A DNA stretch of 64,000 bases from Viola odorata (GCA_963691705.1 OY829541.1:3333385-3397384), one strand, 5' to 3'. Positions 46,407-57,843 are shown, counted from the stretch's first letter. Notes: a model not told the origin generated them from the letters alone. A program made the numbers and translations.

Positions 46407-46865
46407 ATGAGTACAAAGGCTCTTGGGCCTATCTTGGCCTTGCTTGCATCTTGGGCCGTATGCATCTTGGCCTTCGGCCTTGGCCTTGCTTGCACTTGGG
46501 CCTTCGACATCTCAGTGTCCTCGGGAGCCCGAGCCCTGGCTCGCACTCTCGCCGCATCATCGAGCGCCCGAGCCCGAGCTCACCGAGCCCTTACCCGAGG
46601 CCGAGCTCCCGCCCCCACCTTATCCTCGAGAGCCCGCGCTCGCGACATGCTCTCGCACGCGTGTGTCCCACTTAGCCATCGCACGCCCTCGCGTGCCCGA
46701 GCCCATCCATGGCACGCCCGTGCCCCACCTTCCCATCGCACGCCCCCGCGTGCCCATGCCTATCTCTTGCACGCCCGTGCCGTCCCTGGCCATCGCATGC
46801 CCTCGCGGGCCCGAGCCCAGCCATGGCACGCCCGTGCCTATCCCTGCGCCCGAGCGCCCGACCCG
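46407..46865 (+). other. GC-rich island with overlapping spurious ORFs
   Basis: About 450 bp strongly enriched in G and C within AT-rich DNA. Frames of 158 and 149 codons overlap on the plus strand, and others on the minus strand, only because stop codons are rare in such DNA. Compositions (Arg/Ala or Pro/Glu repeats) are not protein-like. No CDS is called. Confidence 0.7.
46676..46846 (+). repeat. Minisatellite: three 57-bp units
   Basis: Units begin CCATCGCA at 46676, 46733 and 46790, each 57 bp (19 codons), sharing CACGCCCGTGCC blocks but diverged at several positions. Confidence 0.88.
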
Positions 46866-49080
46866 ACAATGAAAACTAATTAGTTAATATGTTTTTATGT
46901 TGTTGAAAGTTAGTGATATAAATGAAATAATTAATTATAGTAATTATAAGAGAAAATGAATTGAAAATGGTTACATCTAAATATTAGGAAAAAAAAACAA
47001 ATAGACGTTGTATAAATTATTTTACTTTTTTATTAATTAGTTAATAATTTATAATTTATTTAATATTATTAATTAGATTAACTAGACGGTGGTACGACTA
47101 GGGCTGTTCAAATTTCCCGTTTCCTGAATTTCCGGAATTTCCGACCCGAAATTTTGCAATTCGGGTTCGGGTAATTCGGGTATCGGAAATTCGGGTTCGG
47201 GTACCACATACCCGAAGTTTATTTCGGGTCGGGATCGGGATCCACCCCTGAAATTTCGGATACCCGAATTTCCGAAATTGCAGGGTATTAATAGGTATTT
47301 TCCGATTTCTTCTTCATTTTCTCATCTCTTCTCTCTCACTCTTCTCTCTCACATAGCCGAAACCCTCTGCTCTCCTTCTCCTCCTCTGTTCTCTCTTCCT
47401 CTCTTTCACTTTCTTTTCTAGATCTGCAACCACACAAAAAATTGGTTGTTTCTAGATCCCAAAAATTGGTTGTCGGTTTGGCTGCTGTGTTCATGTTTGA
47501 TTTGCAGGATGATTCGGGTTGGAGGCGGAGATGAAGGGATTTGATTTGTACGGGTTTGGGTATGGATTTGTATGGGTATGGGTTCTTCTGGGTTTATGAT
47601 GATGAGAAGTGAGTGGGTGAGCAGATCTGGTTCTTTTCATTGGTACAACAGCTTCTTCATCTTCGATAATGTGGGCATGTTTTGATGAAGAAGCCAAAGT
47701 GGGTTTTCTGGGTTTATGATGATGAGAAGAAGTGAGTGCGTGAGCAGATCTGGTTGTTTTGGTTGGTACAAGCCTTCAAGCTAAAAAAATGAAGGCAAAA
47801 AATGGTTATGATTAATTTGCTGGAAAATTGTTGGAAAAAATGGTCTGAATTCATAATTTCGGAAGTTTCGGATACCCGAAAATTTCAGAAATTATGATTT
47901 CGGAAAGTCAGGATCGGGACAGCAAAAAATAAGTTCGGGGTCGGGAACAATTATTTGGATTTCGGAATACCCGAAATTTTGCACTTCGGGTCTCGGAATT
48001 TCCCCGATTGAACACCCCTAGGTACGACCTCAATTGAACTATTAAACTTTGAACTTCTTGCCTTTTTAGTTCAATCTTCCTGTTCGATTTTTTAAAATTT
48101 TGCTAAAATATCATTAATTTTAAAATGAAATGAGTAATTATGGTCTCTATTAAATGAATGTTGTTCTATTAGTAGCTGGCAGCTGCTAGGAAAGCGGATT
48201 CTTCAGCAAAGCGCAGGCGCAGGAAGCGAAGAGATTGATGTTAAGTTCTTGTTCTTGACCTTTGGCCTTCACTTTTTAAACTTTTTAAGGGGAATAGTGC
48301 AATAATCTCTCAACTATCAAAAAAATAGAAACTTCTCCTGTACTAAAAAAATTCAAATCAAGATCCCTAAACTAAAAGTCAAGAAAATTCAAATCCCTGC
48401 CATCGGTCAAAGTAACTTTCCGTTAGTTGTAACCTTTGATAGTAGGTTGCTTCAAAACAATTCTTTCCTTTTTTCATTTCTTATTTTCTTATTCCTTAAT
48501 TTATTTTTAAAAATTCAAAAAATAATGTAATTAATTTAAAAAATTCATAAAATAATTTAATTAATTTAAAAAATTCAGAAGTAATATAATTAATCTAAAA
48601 ATTCAGAAAAATAATTTCTTTCTTTCGTTTTCTTTCTTCTTATTGTATCCTTCATCTTCCTCTCTTCTTTTCCAGCATCATCTACAACAACTAAATGTGA
48701 GTATTATTTCAATTTCTTTTTTAATGACATCAGAACTCTAAAAAGAAAACTTTTTTAAGGGTAAAAACTTTATCACCTCCTCATCTCTCTACTCAAGAAA
48801 CAACAAATTATTTTTGCTAAAAAACTGGAAAAAATCTAGAGTCCATTTATAAAACATTTCTGAAGGGTATAAATTTTTATAAATGGACTCTGGAATTTTA
48901 TAGTTCAATTATCAATTTTTTTTTGGAATGAATCATTAAGATTTTTTACAATATTAATAAATTTATCCTAAAAAAGATTCCATGGTCAGAATTATGAATG
49001 ACAATAATAAGAGATTATTGTAAAATTTGGTTAATGATTCAGGGACCTAAGTCAATAAAAACTGTATATGAAAAATTCCG
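46866..49080. repeat. Dispersed repeat, copy B (with hAT insertion)
   Basis: Matches copy A (2926-4240) from GACAATGAAAACTAATTAG to about GAAATTCC, apart from the insertion at 47099-48020 and small indels, including an extra 'ctggcag' and 'aggaagcgaagagattg' near 48170-48240. The 22-bp hairpin of copy A is kept near 48838-48893. Confidence 0.85.
47099..48020. mobile_element. Non-autonomous hAT element, 922 bp, perfect 8-bp TSD
   Basis: Ends TAGGGCTGTTCAA and TTGAACACCCCTA are near-perfect inverted repeats of the plant hAT type. Target duplication GGTACGAC lies at 47091-47098 and 48021-48028; the empty site is seen in copy A. Repetitive 'cggaaattcgggttcgg' subterminal motifs occur at both ends. 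The only sizeable frame (47491-47697, minus, MASSSKHAHIIEDEEAVV) may be the remnant of a transposase N-terminus; no dimerisation domain is present. Confidence 0.9.
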
Positions 49081-49371
49081 GTTCGTAAAAAACTTATGTG
49101 TAAAAAAAGTGAAATATTTTTTTTAAAAAAAGAGAAAAACAGAACTGGACATCATTTTTAATTTTTACTAAAGTTCAATAAAAAAGTTTTTAAGATTTTC
49201 TGAGATTGGGGAGATTAGTTTTAAAATTTTCTAGAAGTTTATTTTGCGTGTGTTTTAGTATATTTTTAATATTTTTAATATTTTCCATTTTTAATTTTAT
49301 TTTATATTTTCTTTAAAGTTCTATGTGACGTGCCACAATTATTACAAGTTGCTCACCTACTAATAAATTAA
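49081..49371. other. AT-rich intergenic DNA, nothing recognised
   Basis: Runs of T and A only; no ORF. Confidence 0.5.
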
Positions 49372-50560
49372 GGGTTAATGAAAAATTTGGCACATGTACT
49401 CGAATTGAATGATTGATTTGGCACCTCTTCTTGTTTTCGCTCTTAAGTGGTACCTGTACTCAACAAGAATGTCACATTTGGTACCTGCCTCTAACACCGT
49501 CAACGGAGAGCCGTTAACCCGCCTACGTGGCATGCCACGTCATACGACACGTCATCCAAACTCAAAAAATCCAAAAACATTAAAAAATCTATAAAAAATT
49601 AAAATAAAAATCCAGAAAAATGTAAAAATTCCAAATAAATATTTAATTAATCTAAAAATTAAAAAAATCCAAAAAAATATTAAAAAATATAAAAATTTTG
49701 AAAAAAATCCAAAAAAATGTAAAAATTCTATAAAAAATTGAATTAACCTAAAAATAAATAAAAAATGTAAAGATTCTAAAAAAATGTAAAAAATCCAAAA
49801 CAAATGTAAAAATTCCCAAAAAAATGTAAAATTCTATAATTTTTTTGAATTAACCTAAAACTCCAGAAAAAAATGTAAAAAATCTATAAAAAATATTTAA
49901 TTAATCTAAAAATCTAGAAAATTTGTAAGAAATCCAAAAAAATGTAAAAATATTTTTTTACATTTGTTTTGTGAATTTTTATATTTTTTTGGAATTTTAA
50001 CATTTTTCTGAATTTTTACATTAATTAAATATTTGTTTGGAATTTTTACATTTTTTCTGGATTTTTAGGTTAATTCAATTTTTTTATAGAATTTTTATAT
50101 TTTTTTATATTTTTGGAATTTTTTTCTGAATTTTTAGATTAATTAAATTTTTATTTGTAATTTTTATGTTAATTCAAATTTTTTATTGAATTTTTACATT
50201 TTTTAACAATTTTTTGGAATTTTTAGATTAATTAAATATTTGTTTGGAATTTTTACATTTTTTCTTTATTTTTAGGTTAATTCAAATTTTTTATAGAATT
50301 TTTACATTTTTTTTGGGAATTTTTTTATATTTTTTTGGATTTTTAGATTAATTAAATATTTATTTGGAATTTTTACATTTTTCTGAATTTTAATTTTAAT
50401 TTTTTATTGAATTTTTTAATTTTTTTTGGATTTTTTGAATTTGGATGACGTGGCATGCCACGTCAGCCGTTGCTGACGTGTCGTACGATGTGGCATGCCA
50501 CGTAGGCGGGTTAACGGCTCTTCGTTGACGGTGTTAGAGGGAGGTACCAAATTTGACATT
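49372..50560. mobile_element. Fold-back (long inverted repeat) MULE-like element
   Basis: The left part (49468-49560: CATTTGGTACCTGCCTCTAA, GAGCCGTTAACCCGCCTACG, TGGCATGCCACGTCATACGA) is found inverted at 50440-50559, with an extra ~30-bp insert on the right. Inside, 49560-49950 is built of A-rich 'aaaatccagaaaaatgtaaa' units and 49950-50440 of the T-rich inverse, so nearly the whole element can fold into one hairpin with ~500-bp arms. Exact ends and target duplication are uncertain; the right side abuts a retroelement ORF directly. Confidence 0.78.
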
Positions 50561-51747
50561 CATCTTAGTTTGATGTGAATTATCGCATGGAGTGGATGGT
50601 CTTGAAGCAAAGCATCTTGCATGCGGCCATGATATGAGTGGAATGTTAATTTGGGCTCCTGCAAAATTAAGAGGAAAAAATTGTTATGAGTGGAAGGTGA
50701 TTCAAGAAAAGGATCAATATAATCAAAAAGTTTTAAAATCTCCCTTTCACCCATAACGACTTTTGATTGAGGGCACGATGAGAAGCTCAAGTCCTCAATT
50801 TTCTCCTCCTCAATCTCACTTAAATCCTCATCCTCAGTCACCCTTGAATCCTCATTCACAATCTCTCCCGGCTGAAAAATGGTTTCTGCCCCTGAATCTG
50901 CTTCGAGGTCTCGAAGCTCATCATAAAAATCAGGCAGATTTTTGTTGCTCAAATTCGGGACCTCGAAGTCTGTGTAGTCCATATTGGCTCTCGACTCCAA
51001 AGGAGAGCATCCTGAATCCTCCAATTTTAGCTCATCCGAAGGCATGAAAATGTCCTCTATCCCATAAGACTCATCATCTTGGTCATGACGCTCATATGGT
51101 GACTCCCATAGGGTGGTGGTGGAGAAATTCTCCTGTTCACTTAAATAGTCATCACTATCTAAGTGCTGCAAATGTTGTTCTATAGGAGTGATAGGGTGAT
51201 CCAACGTCTGATTGGGCAAGAGAGCTAAAATTTTTGGTTCGGGAGCTGAAACTTCTTCGGGGTCCCGAGGATCTGGGATCTGTTCGGGAGCAGCAGAAGT
51301 GGCAGCGTCGGGGTCTTGAATTTGGGAGAGGCATGCGGAGTCTTCTTCAAAGTCCTCTTGACGCCACTGCTCCTTAAGCTCCTGTATTTCCAAAGTTAGC
51401 TCTTTTAATTGATTTTCCATGTTAATCAACCTCATATTATTTGATTCGGGAGCTGGGGCAGCGTCGAGGGCAAGATGATAGGGCAAGGATGTGAAGTTTT
51501 CTTCAATATACTCTTGGCGCCTCTGCTCCTGAAAGGTCTCTTTAAATTGATTAACCATGCCAATTAATGCAGCCAGATTTCCTTGAGAGAACCCCGTGTC
51601 TTGAGGAGGTTGTGGAGGCTGAAAATATTGATATCGAGGTCTCGACTGCACTCCATAGTTGAAATTTCCTTGATTCCAGCATGGGGGGTTGGGAGTAAAA
51701 TGCTGAGGAAAAGAGGGTGAATGAGAATAAGAATTAAAATAAGACAT
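50560..51747 (-). CDS. Acidic ORF of a non-autonomous LTR element, function unknown
   Basis: A 395-codon frame directly after the PBS, the position of gag. The N-terminus (MSYFNSYSHSPSFPQHF) is rich in Pro, Gln, Phe and Tyr; the rest is strongly acidic, with Q/E-rich probable coiled-coil stretches (MENQLKELTLEIQELKEQW). No zinc knuckle, protease or RT motif. The last ~10 codons run to the edge of the fold-back element, so the natural C-terminus may be lost. It is not like a typical gag; it may be a structural or packaging protein of a parasite element mobilised by an autonomous partner, which is inference. Confidence 0.5.
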   Translation of the reverse strand: MSYFNSYSHSPSFPQHFTPNPPCWNQGNFNYGVQSRPRYQYFQPPQPPQDTGFSQGNLAALIGMVNQFKETFQEQRRQEYIEENFTSLPYHLALDAAPAPESNNMRLINMENQLKELTLEIQELKEQWRQEDFEEDSACLSQIQDPDAATSAAPEQIPDPRDPEEVSAPEPKILALLPNQTLDHPITPIEQHLQHLDSDDYLSEQENFSTTTLWESPYERHDQDDESYGIEDIFMPSDELKLEDSGCSPLESRANMDYTDFEVPNLSNKNLPDFYDELRDLEADSGAETIFQPGEIVNEDSRVTEDEDLSEIEEEKIEDLSFSSCPQSKVVMGEREILKLFDYIDPFLESPSTHNNFFLLILQEPKLTFHSYHGRMQDALLQDHPLHAIIHIKLR

Positions 51748-51807
51748 TTAAAGAAAGAAATAAAATAAAACAAAAATCTGGACTTGTCTAGGGCAAGACT
51801 TAACACC

Positions 51808-51827
51808 AATCCCCGGCAACGGCGCCA
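51808..51827 (-). other. Primer-binding site, tRNA-Asp
   Basis: On the minus strand TGGCGCCGTTGCCGGGGATT matches the 3' end of plant tRNA-Asp, three nt after the LTR end. It is the same primer class as the Athila element. Confidence 0.85.
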
Positions 51828-51830
51828 TTT

Positions 51831-52420
51831 TGATATGCGCGCTTGTCGAGGGCACGATCAAACAAATTATTACAACTTATCACATGCAACAAAATAGATT
51901 GAAGACAGTGGCAAGAGGATCGATCCACAGAGATTGGTGAAGACTTACACTAGACAAGGCCAGATTATAAAATAAAACAATAAAAGAAACAAAACAGAAT
52001 TCAAGGGCTGGATGGAGAGAAACTGGGTCTTGAATGTATTCGGGGGAGAAAAGCACAAAACAAAAACACGAAAAGTAACACTCGGGGGGTTTTACTTGAC
52101 TAAAACGAGTTGGTCAAGAGGTATTTTGAGCTAACAAGTTTATCTAAGAAAACAGTATTCGGGGTCCCGAATGTCACGTTCGAGGTCCCGAATGGTAAAA
52201 TAAGCAAGTCAGCAAATAATTTCAGAAATAATAAAACAAGTCAGCAACAAGTGCAGAAATATTGACACAGGCGTGAAACAGAACAAGGGTGAAATAAACA
52301 CAGATAATCAGATGGAGAAAGTGTTCTCGGCAAAGGCATTCTGGGTTGCATTCGGGACCAGATCGTCATCAGCTCAAGGGTATTCCATTCGAGATGTCAT
52401 AGAAATGACATGGGGACCTG
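51831..52420 (-). repeat. 5' LTR of the broken retroelement (outer end uncertain)
   Basis: Begins TGATATGCGC on the plus strand next to the PBS. Its outer end is not certain; at 52421 a new LTR-like start appears. Two palindromes sit close together at 52157-52172 and 52178-52193. Confidence 0.6.
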
Positions 52421-52705
52421 TCGCGCCCCACGAAAATTACGAAAAAGGTAATTCACGAGTGTGCAACGAAATTTGAGACCTTCAGATGCTCGGCGTAAAA
52501 AGACGCCTCGCAGCATGCAATGAAGTCGCCACCCTAATTTGGTTGCTAGGTTTAGGGAACCCTAATCGTCATGGCATAGGAAATATAATAAGTAAAAAAA
52601 CTAAAGGCACAAAAAAGGGGTCTGGACCCCAGACAAAAGGTTCGGGGTCGTATTATGGTCTCGGGAAGGTGTTAGGCACCCGAGACACATTTAAGGTAAA
52701 TTAGA
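52421..52705 (+). repeat. Start of another LTR (TGTCGCGCCCC...)
   Basis: TGTCGCGCCCCACGAAAATT, 'gaagtcgccacc', 'tctggaccccagacaaaagg' and 'gggaaggtgttaggcacccg' follow one another in the manner of a widespread group of plant gypsy LTRs. It passes into AT-rich repeat DNA at about 52700. Confidence 0.5.
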
Positions 52706-54270
52706 GTTATTAGATTGACTTAATTGAGAAAATACCTGATCTCATTACAATAAATAAGATGAGGATTTATAGCTTAATGAGAAATTGTTTTGAAGTAAAC
52801 TATATTCAAGTTTACAAAACACTATTACAATTAATACTTGATCCTTACTAATAGATATGGTCACTTTGTCATTTCTATTCCACTATAATAGATTATCCAG
52901 AGTCAATTGTCTAATTTGAACTCATTGAAACAATTTTTAATTGACTGAGTAAATTCAATTATCTCTATTAATGTTTCAAAAAACAATTATACTCTATTGA
53001 TGGAAATTGATGTAATCCTGACTAACATTTTAGTGATCATTTGTAAAGAGATTCTATAATTAATTGAGTAATTAAAAAATTCAATTCAATAAATTCTAAA
53101 TGAATGGAGATTTATTAAAAGTCATTTTAATTCAATATAATTAAAATTTATGATAGTCCAATTTATGTAATTTTTAAAATGAGGACCCCTTAATATATGA
53201 TAATTTTTTATGAATTATATGAATTAATAGAGATTTTCAAGAATTATATTCTACTCTTTTAGAATATACCATTTTCATATAATCTTATTACTAAATATTC
53301 AATCAACCGGATATAAACAATTTTAGAATTATTCTAGAATATAATTCAAGAAAATTATTTTATTAAAAAATGACTGTCATTTGTAAAGTTTTTGAACTTT
53401 ACAAATGGACTCTATCATAAACAGTTAATTTATCATAGCTTTTTGAATTATCAGTCCAATGAGATGGATTCTAGAGGATACCAAGCTAAATTCTAGACCA
53501 TTCTAAAAAATTTATATAAGAATTTTTACTCTAGAGTCTATGGCCTTTTATTGTAACAAGGTCATTTCCACAATATGAAATTCAAAACCATTATTTTCCC
53601 AAGAGATAACATAGAATTTTATAATTATAGAAGAGAAATTTATGGATAAATTTAAAATGTTAGAATATCCTTAAATTTACCATATTTTAAATTTAAATTT
53701 CACTAGAAAATTTTGCTACTCTCAGAAAACTATACTCTTTTTCTTTTAAGACTTCCCTTTATAAAATTAGAAATTGACTCATCTCAAACAATGAATATGT
53801 TTATACCATCTCAAATGAAATATTAGAATATTTTCTAATATTCTAGAGTCCATATTTCAAAAACTAAATATACCCTTAGAAAAATTCTTAAGATAAAATT
53901 GAGAAATTTTGAAGGAAAAGAGTAAAATGGTCATTTTCTTAAACTATTACTTATTTCAAGAGTAATAGAGTAAAATATTATCGTAAGGTATATTTTAAAA
54001 TTCATAATTAATCTAGATTCCTATTCAATAGGGATTCAAGAATATTTTATACATTTAAAATATGACAATTTTGCCATATCTAAAATTAGAAATCTAGATT
54101 AATTTTTTAAATCCTCAAGGAAAAATTAGAAATGATATTGAAATATATAAATTGTTACTGGCATAATACTCTATTAGGAATGTTTTTAATATGTTTTAAA
54201 TATGTTTTAAATTTTTTATTAATAATAAAAATGATTAGAAGTTCTACTAAAAGTTTCAATAAATTTTAAC
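52706..54270. repeat. AT-rich repeat, same family as 16.7-19.9 kb
   Basis: Shares 'ctcaaacaatgaatatg', TTTATACCATCTCAAATGAA and TAATATTCTAGAGTCCAT with the 18.9-kb region. Further 'atggactcta' variants occur at 53405, 53464 and 53527. No ORF. Confidence 0.65.
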
Positions 54271-54275
54271 TATTC

Positions 54276-54533
54276 TTAAAAATGAAGCTGTGTTTGGTCA
54301 GAAAAAAATAAAGATTTCTGTGATCTCATCACCATCACTGCGTCGTCGTCTCTTGCTGCATCTGCATCTGCTGCTGCTGCCGCCGTACTAGCACTACACA
54401 ACACAAAATGCACACAAAACAACAAATCCAAGAACATTACCCCAAAAACAGCCACTAAAGCTCTTCTGCATGACCCATCTTTTCTCTTTCTTTTTCTCAT
54501 TTTCCAAGTTTTTCCCTCTCTTGGTACTTTCAA
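54276..54533 (-). CDS. Possible small membrane-anchored or secreted protein (85 aa)
   Basis: The frame MKVPREGKTWKMRKRKRKDG is followed by a hydrophobic stretch ALVAVFGVMFLDLLFCVHFV and a short Ala/Asp tail, looking like a signal anchor. The patch has higher GC than its surroundings. No family was recognised, and it may be a chance frame. Confidence 0.25.
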   Translation of the reverse strand: MKVPREGKTWKMRKRKRKDGSCRRALVAVFGVMFLDLLFCVHFVLCSASTAAAAADADAARDDDAVMVMRSQKSLFFSDQTQLHF

Positions 54534-54892
54534 TATATTTTTTAATATTTTATTTTTTAGAAAAATAAAAAAAAACTAAATGGGAATAATAGTTACTTTC
54601 GAAGTTAGAACCGGTGCCGATGGATGAATTGAATTTTTTCGTTACAGTATATTTGGATGCCTCTTGAAAGTGACTGCCCATTGCAGCTTTGCCTTTTCCT
54701 TTCTTCACTCTCCAACGTCTATAGACTCTATACTACACATACGAAATATCTTCTGGGGTCCTCCAAAATTAAATACATTTTCCCATCCGGAATTGAAGCC
54801 TTTTCCTTCCTCTTCTTTTTTTCCTCTTTTCCTAAAGTGATGAGAAGTGATGAAGTGATTGGTTTGGAAATTTTGGAATCTAGGGTAGAAAA

Positions 54893-54923
<31 letters not shown>
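54893..54923. repeat. (CT)n(TA)n microsatellite
   Basis: CT units to about 54909 followed by TA units; a second TATATATAT run at 54934-54943. Confidence 0.9.
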
Positions 54924-54959
54924 TTGAAGGATCTATATATATATCAACAACTCGTCGAC

Positions 54960-56330
54960 AGTCTCATTTTTTAAATAAAAACACTCCGATTCGATTATTA
55001 TAGTATAATATAATTATATTTACTGTCAATATTTTAATTCTTATAAATACACGATGAGATACAAATAAGATTAATTACAAAGAAGAGATGTTCATATACT
55101 AATTAAGAAAAAAATAGTCCATATTCTTTTTAGTGAGCTTATTATTTTAGTTGGAATTCAACTACCCTGTATGATTTTCTCAATTAATTAAGTCTCTACA
55201 TTTATAAAATCTTACGTTATTCCTTATATTTAATTGGTTAATTTGTCAGATTAGTTAAAATTTTCAAGGGTATAAATTTTATGGATTTTCAAGTCTAAAG
55301 TCTTAAATGGTAAGAAGGTAAAATTGAGAAATTAAAAAATTGGAGAGATTATAATTTAGTTATGTACTCTAAATTAGAACATGGTCAATATCATTTATAT
55401 AGAATTGGTTATAGACATTGAAAAATTTTCTTGAGAAAATGACAATCTTACTCTTTTTCTCTATAAATGGGATAGACTCGATGAGATGAACTCTAGAAAT
55501 TTATTTGATAAGGATCTAATATGAGATGAACATAGCCATAAAATTTAATGATAGAAAAAGAGTAAAATTGTAATAATTACTATTACCATAAAAAATAAAT
55601 TCTACTGTTACAAAAAAGCTTGGTTATTAACTAGAATAAAAGAATATTCTATAATAAAATAATAAAATGGCCGACATTTAAAGAATCCCATATTAGTAAA
55701 ATTTAATAGTATTAATATATTTCAAAACTACAGATTCCTGAATAATTTAAAATTCCAAGAAAAATATTTCAGCATTATATTGTTACCCTTAATAATAGAA
55801 ATATTCATATAAAAATAAAACGGTCAATTTTATATAAATATACAAATGACAAATAAATTAATGCTTAATTGAATGAAGGGTATATAAGTTACCCTCTAAC
55901 TTATATTTCTGTAATAATATGGTCATTTACTCTCATTTTTTAATAATTCAAGGGTAACATGCTCCAATTTTATACTTGGTTTAATCTGGACTTATATGGC
56001 CATTATTTAGGCTATATAATATATATAAGACAATCTTTAATTTTAACTGACTCCTATCATGGAAAAAATAGGGTATTTGATTTTTCTAGGTATAAGTCTA
56101 GGGTATTATAGGGTATTACTTTTTTTTTTGAAGTTTTTATAGGGTATTACTAGGTTATAGACTTGATGAGATGTAATTCTACTTGCCCTTTGTAACGACT
56201 TCTTTAATCAATATTTCTAAGCCAGTTATAAATTTTGTAAATTATAACAATTTTGAATGGATATAGTCACGTGATCAAACTTGCCGTACTAGTACATGAC
56301 CAGGTTTGTACCAATCAATTAAATGAACTA
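54960..56330. repeat. AT-rich repeat DNA, continuation of the family
   Basis: 'gatgagatgaactctagaaat' at about 55477 and 'gatgagatgtaattct' at about 56165 are diverged copies of the family motif. No gene. Confidence 0.5.
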
Positions 56331-56999
56331 GATCATTTTGTCTTGTTGAATCAATATGGTAGAGTCTAACCGAAAAGAATAATGTTGAGGCCCTGCATAT
56401 TTTATTACATTTTACTTACCATTTTCAAAAAAAATCTTACAATTCTTATCACTTTTTGAAAAAAAATCTTTTGAAAGGTGTACAAGATTCACCATTGCGA
56501 TTTCTTTTTAATTTTTTGGGTATATTTTTAACTGAAATTAATGCGGTTCAAATTTTATAGGGCTCTAAGTTTAAAATATGCATAACAACAGATGAATCAT
56601 AACCCTAGAGTCTTTACCAAGAATAAGAAAATTTAGCACGACATAATTAAATCAAAAAGAAGAAAGAAAAGTACGATAGAAATCGAAACAGTAGCAGTGT
56701 GGCCAGGAAGAAGAGACAGACCCTCTTCTGTCCAGTTAAGTTTATTTTATAAAATCCTAATCCAACTGCAACTCTTAAAGATAGGATAAAATCTAATTTG
56801 AATTGTTTGAATATCCTAAATAGTCCAAAATAAATTCTAGGAAGTTTTAAATCAGACGTGGAGTGCTCAAAATAAGCCTTCTAGAAGCAGTAATGCACAG
56901 GCGAGCGTCCTCAATGTATGCAGCCTAAGTCCAGGCCCAAGTTTCTGGTGACCTTTGACTCTCTCAGAAGCAATCTATCTAACTCTTCCCTACACTTGG
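56331..56999. other. AT-rich intergenic DNA, nothing recognised
   Basis: No ORF longer than 60 codons and no clear repeat boundary. Confidence 0.5.
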
Positions 57000-57660
57000 G
57001 AAAAATCAGCAGAATCATCATGCAAAATAGCAAGAAAGGATGGATTAATTTAACATTTAACACTTAATCAAGCAAATAAAATGATTAACAATTTAAAAGC
57101 AAGCAAAATAATCAATTTAATAATTAAAAGCAAGCAAATTAATTAATTAAATAATGCGAACAAACAATTGACACAAAAATAATGCGATAAGCCGAATTTC
57201 TCGGCCCAATGCAAACCAGGCCCAACAGCTGGGTCCAACAGCCAAGCCCAACAGATGGGCCGACTCACTCTCTTTTCTTTCCTTTCTTCTCTCCGCTTGG
57301 GCCAGGAACAGTGCCCAGCCCGAAACGCTTCCCTCCTCTTTTCCCTCCAAAACTGCATCTTGATCTTTCAACTCCAAATGAACGAAAACAGGCAAGTAAA
57401 TGACCAAAATCAACCCAACAACAGCATCAATTTAATCAACCTAAAACAGCAACTCAATTAAGCAAAAACAACATGCAATTAACGGAATAAAAGCAAGCAA
57501 AATAAATTAAACAAAGCTTTGAAATTAAACCAAAACAGCAGGCAATTGAACGAAGCAAACAACAAAATTAACTTGAAACAGAGGCAGCAATTTGATTGAA
57601 TTGAAAGCAACAATTGATTAATTGAAAACAGTGGCAATTGATTAATTGAAAACAGTGGCA
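57000..57660. repeat. Degenerate LTR-like repeat, related to 1.65-2.7 kb
   Basis: A 'gcaagcaaaataatcaattt' block is followed by a 'ggcccaacagctgggtccaac' type block and CTTTTCTTTCCTTTCTTCTC, the same succession as at 1900-2150. Confidence 0.5.
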
Positions 57661-57843
57661 GAAACGCAATAATTAAATAAATTGAAGGCAGCAGTTGATT
57701 GAAAGGAAATAAAAGGGCTTAAACCTACAATCCGAGGACAATAGTTCTCATAACAAGTCGTGCAGTTTTCATCTAGAGCCATATCCAAAAATGTACAGTG
57801 TGCATCAACAAACACCCATTCTAGTCTCACAAGTGACACGCAC

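Larger units (their letters stand above)
50560..52420 (-). mobile_element. Broken non-autonomous LTR retroelement
   Basis: In minus orientation: LTR part (52420-51831), PBS (51827-51808) and one ORF (51747-50560); then the fold-back element interrupts it, and no pol and no second LTR follow. It carries many copies of the palindrome TTCGGGGTCCCGAA and variants in both LTR and ORF. Confidence 0.7.

Noticed and set aside
46407..46883. 158-aa and 149-aa plus-strand ORFs
   Set aside because: Open in several frames at once because of high GC and 57-bp repeats; composition is not protein-like.
49552..49803. Phe/Ile-rich 83-aa minus-strand ORF
   Set aside because: Low-complexity translation of the A-rich half of the fold-back element.
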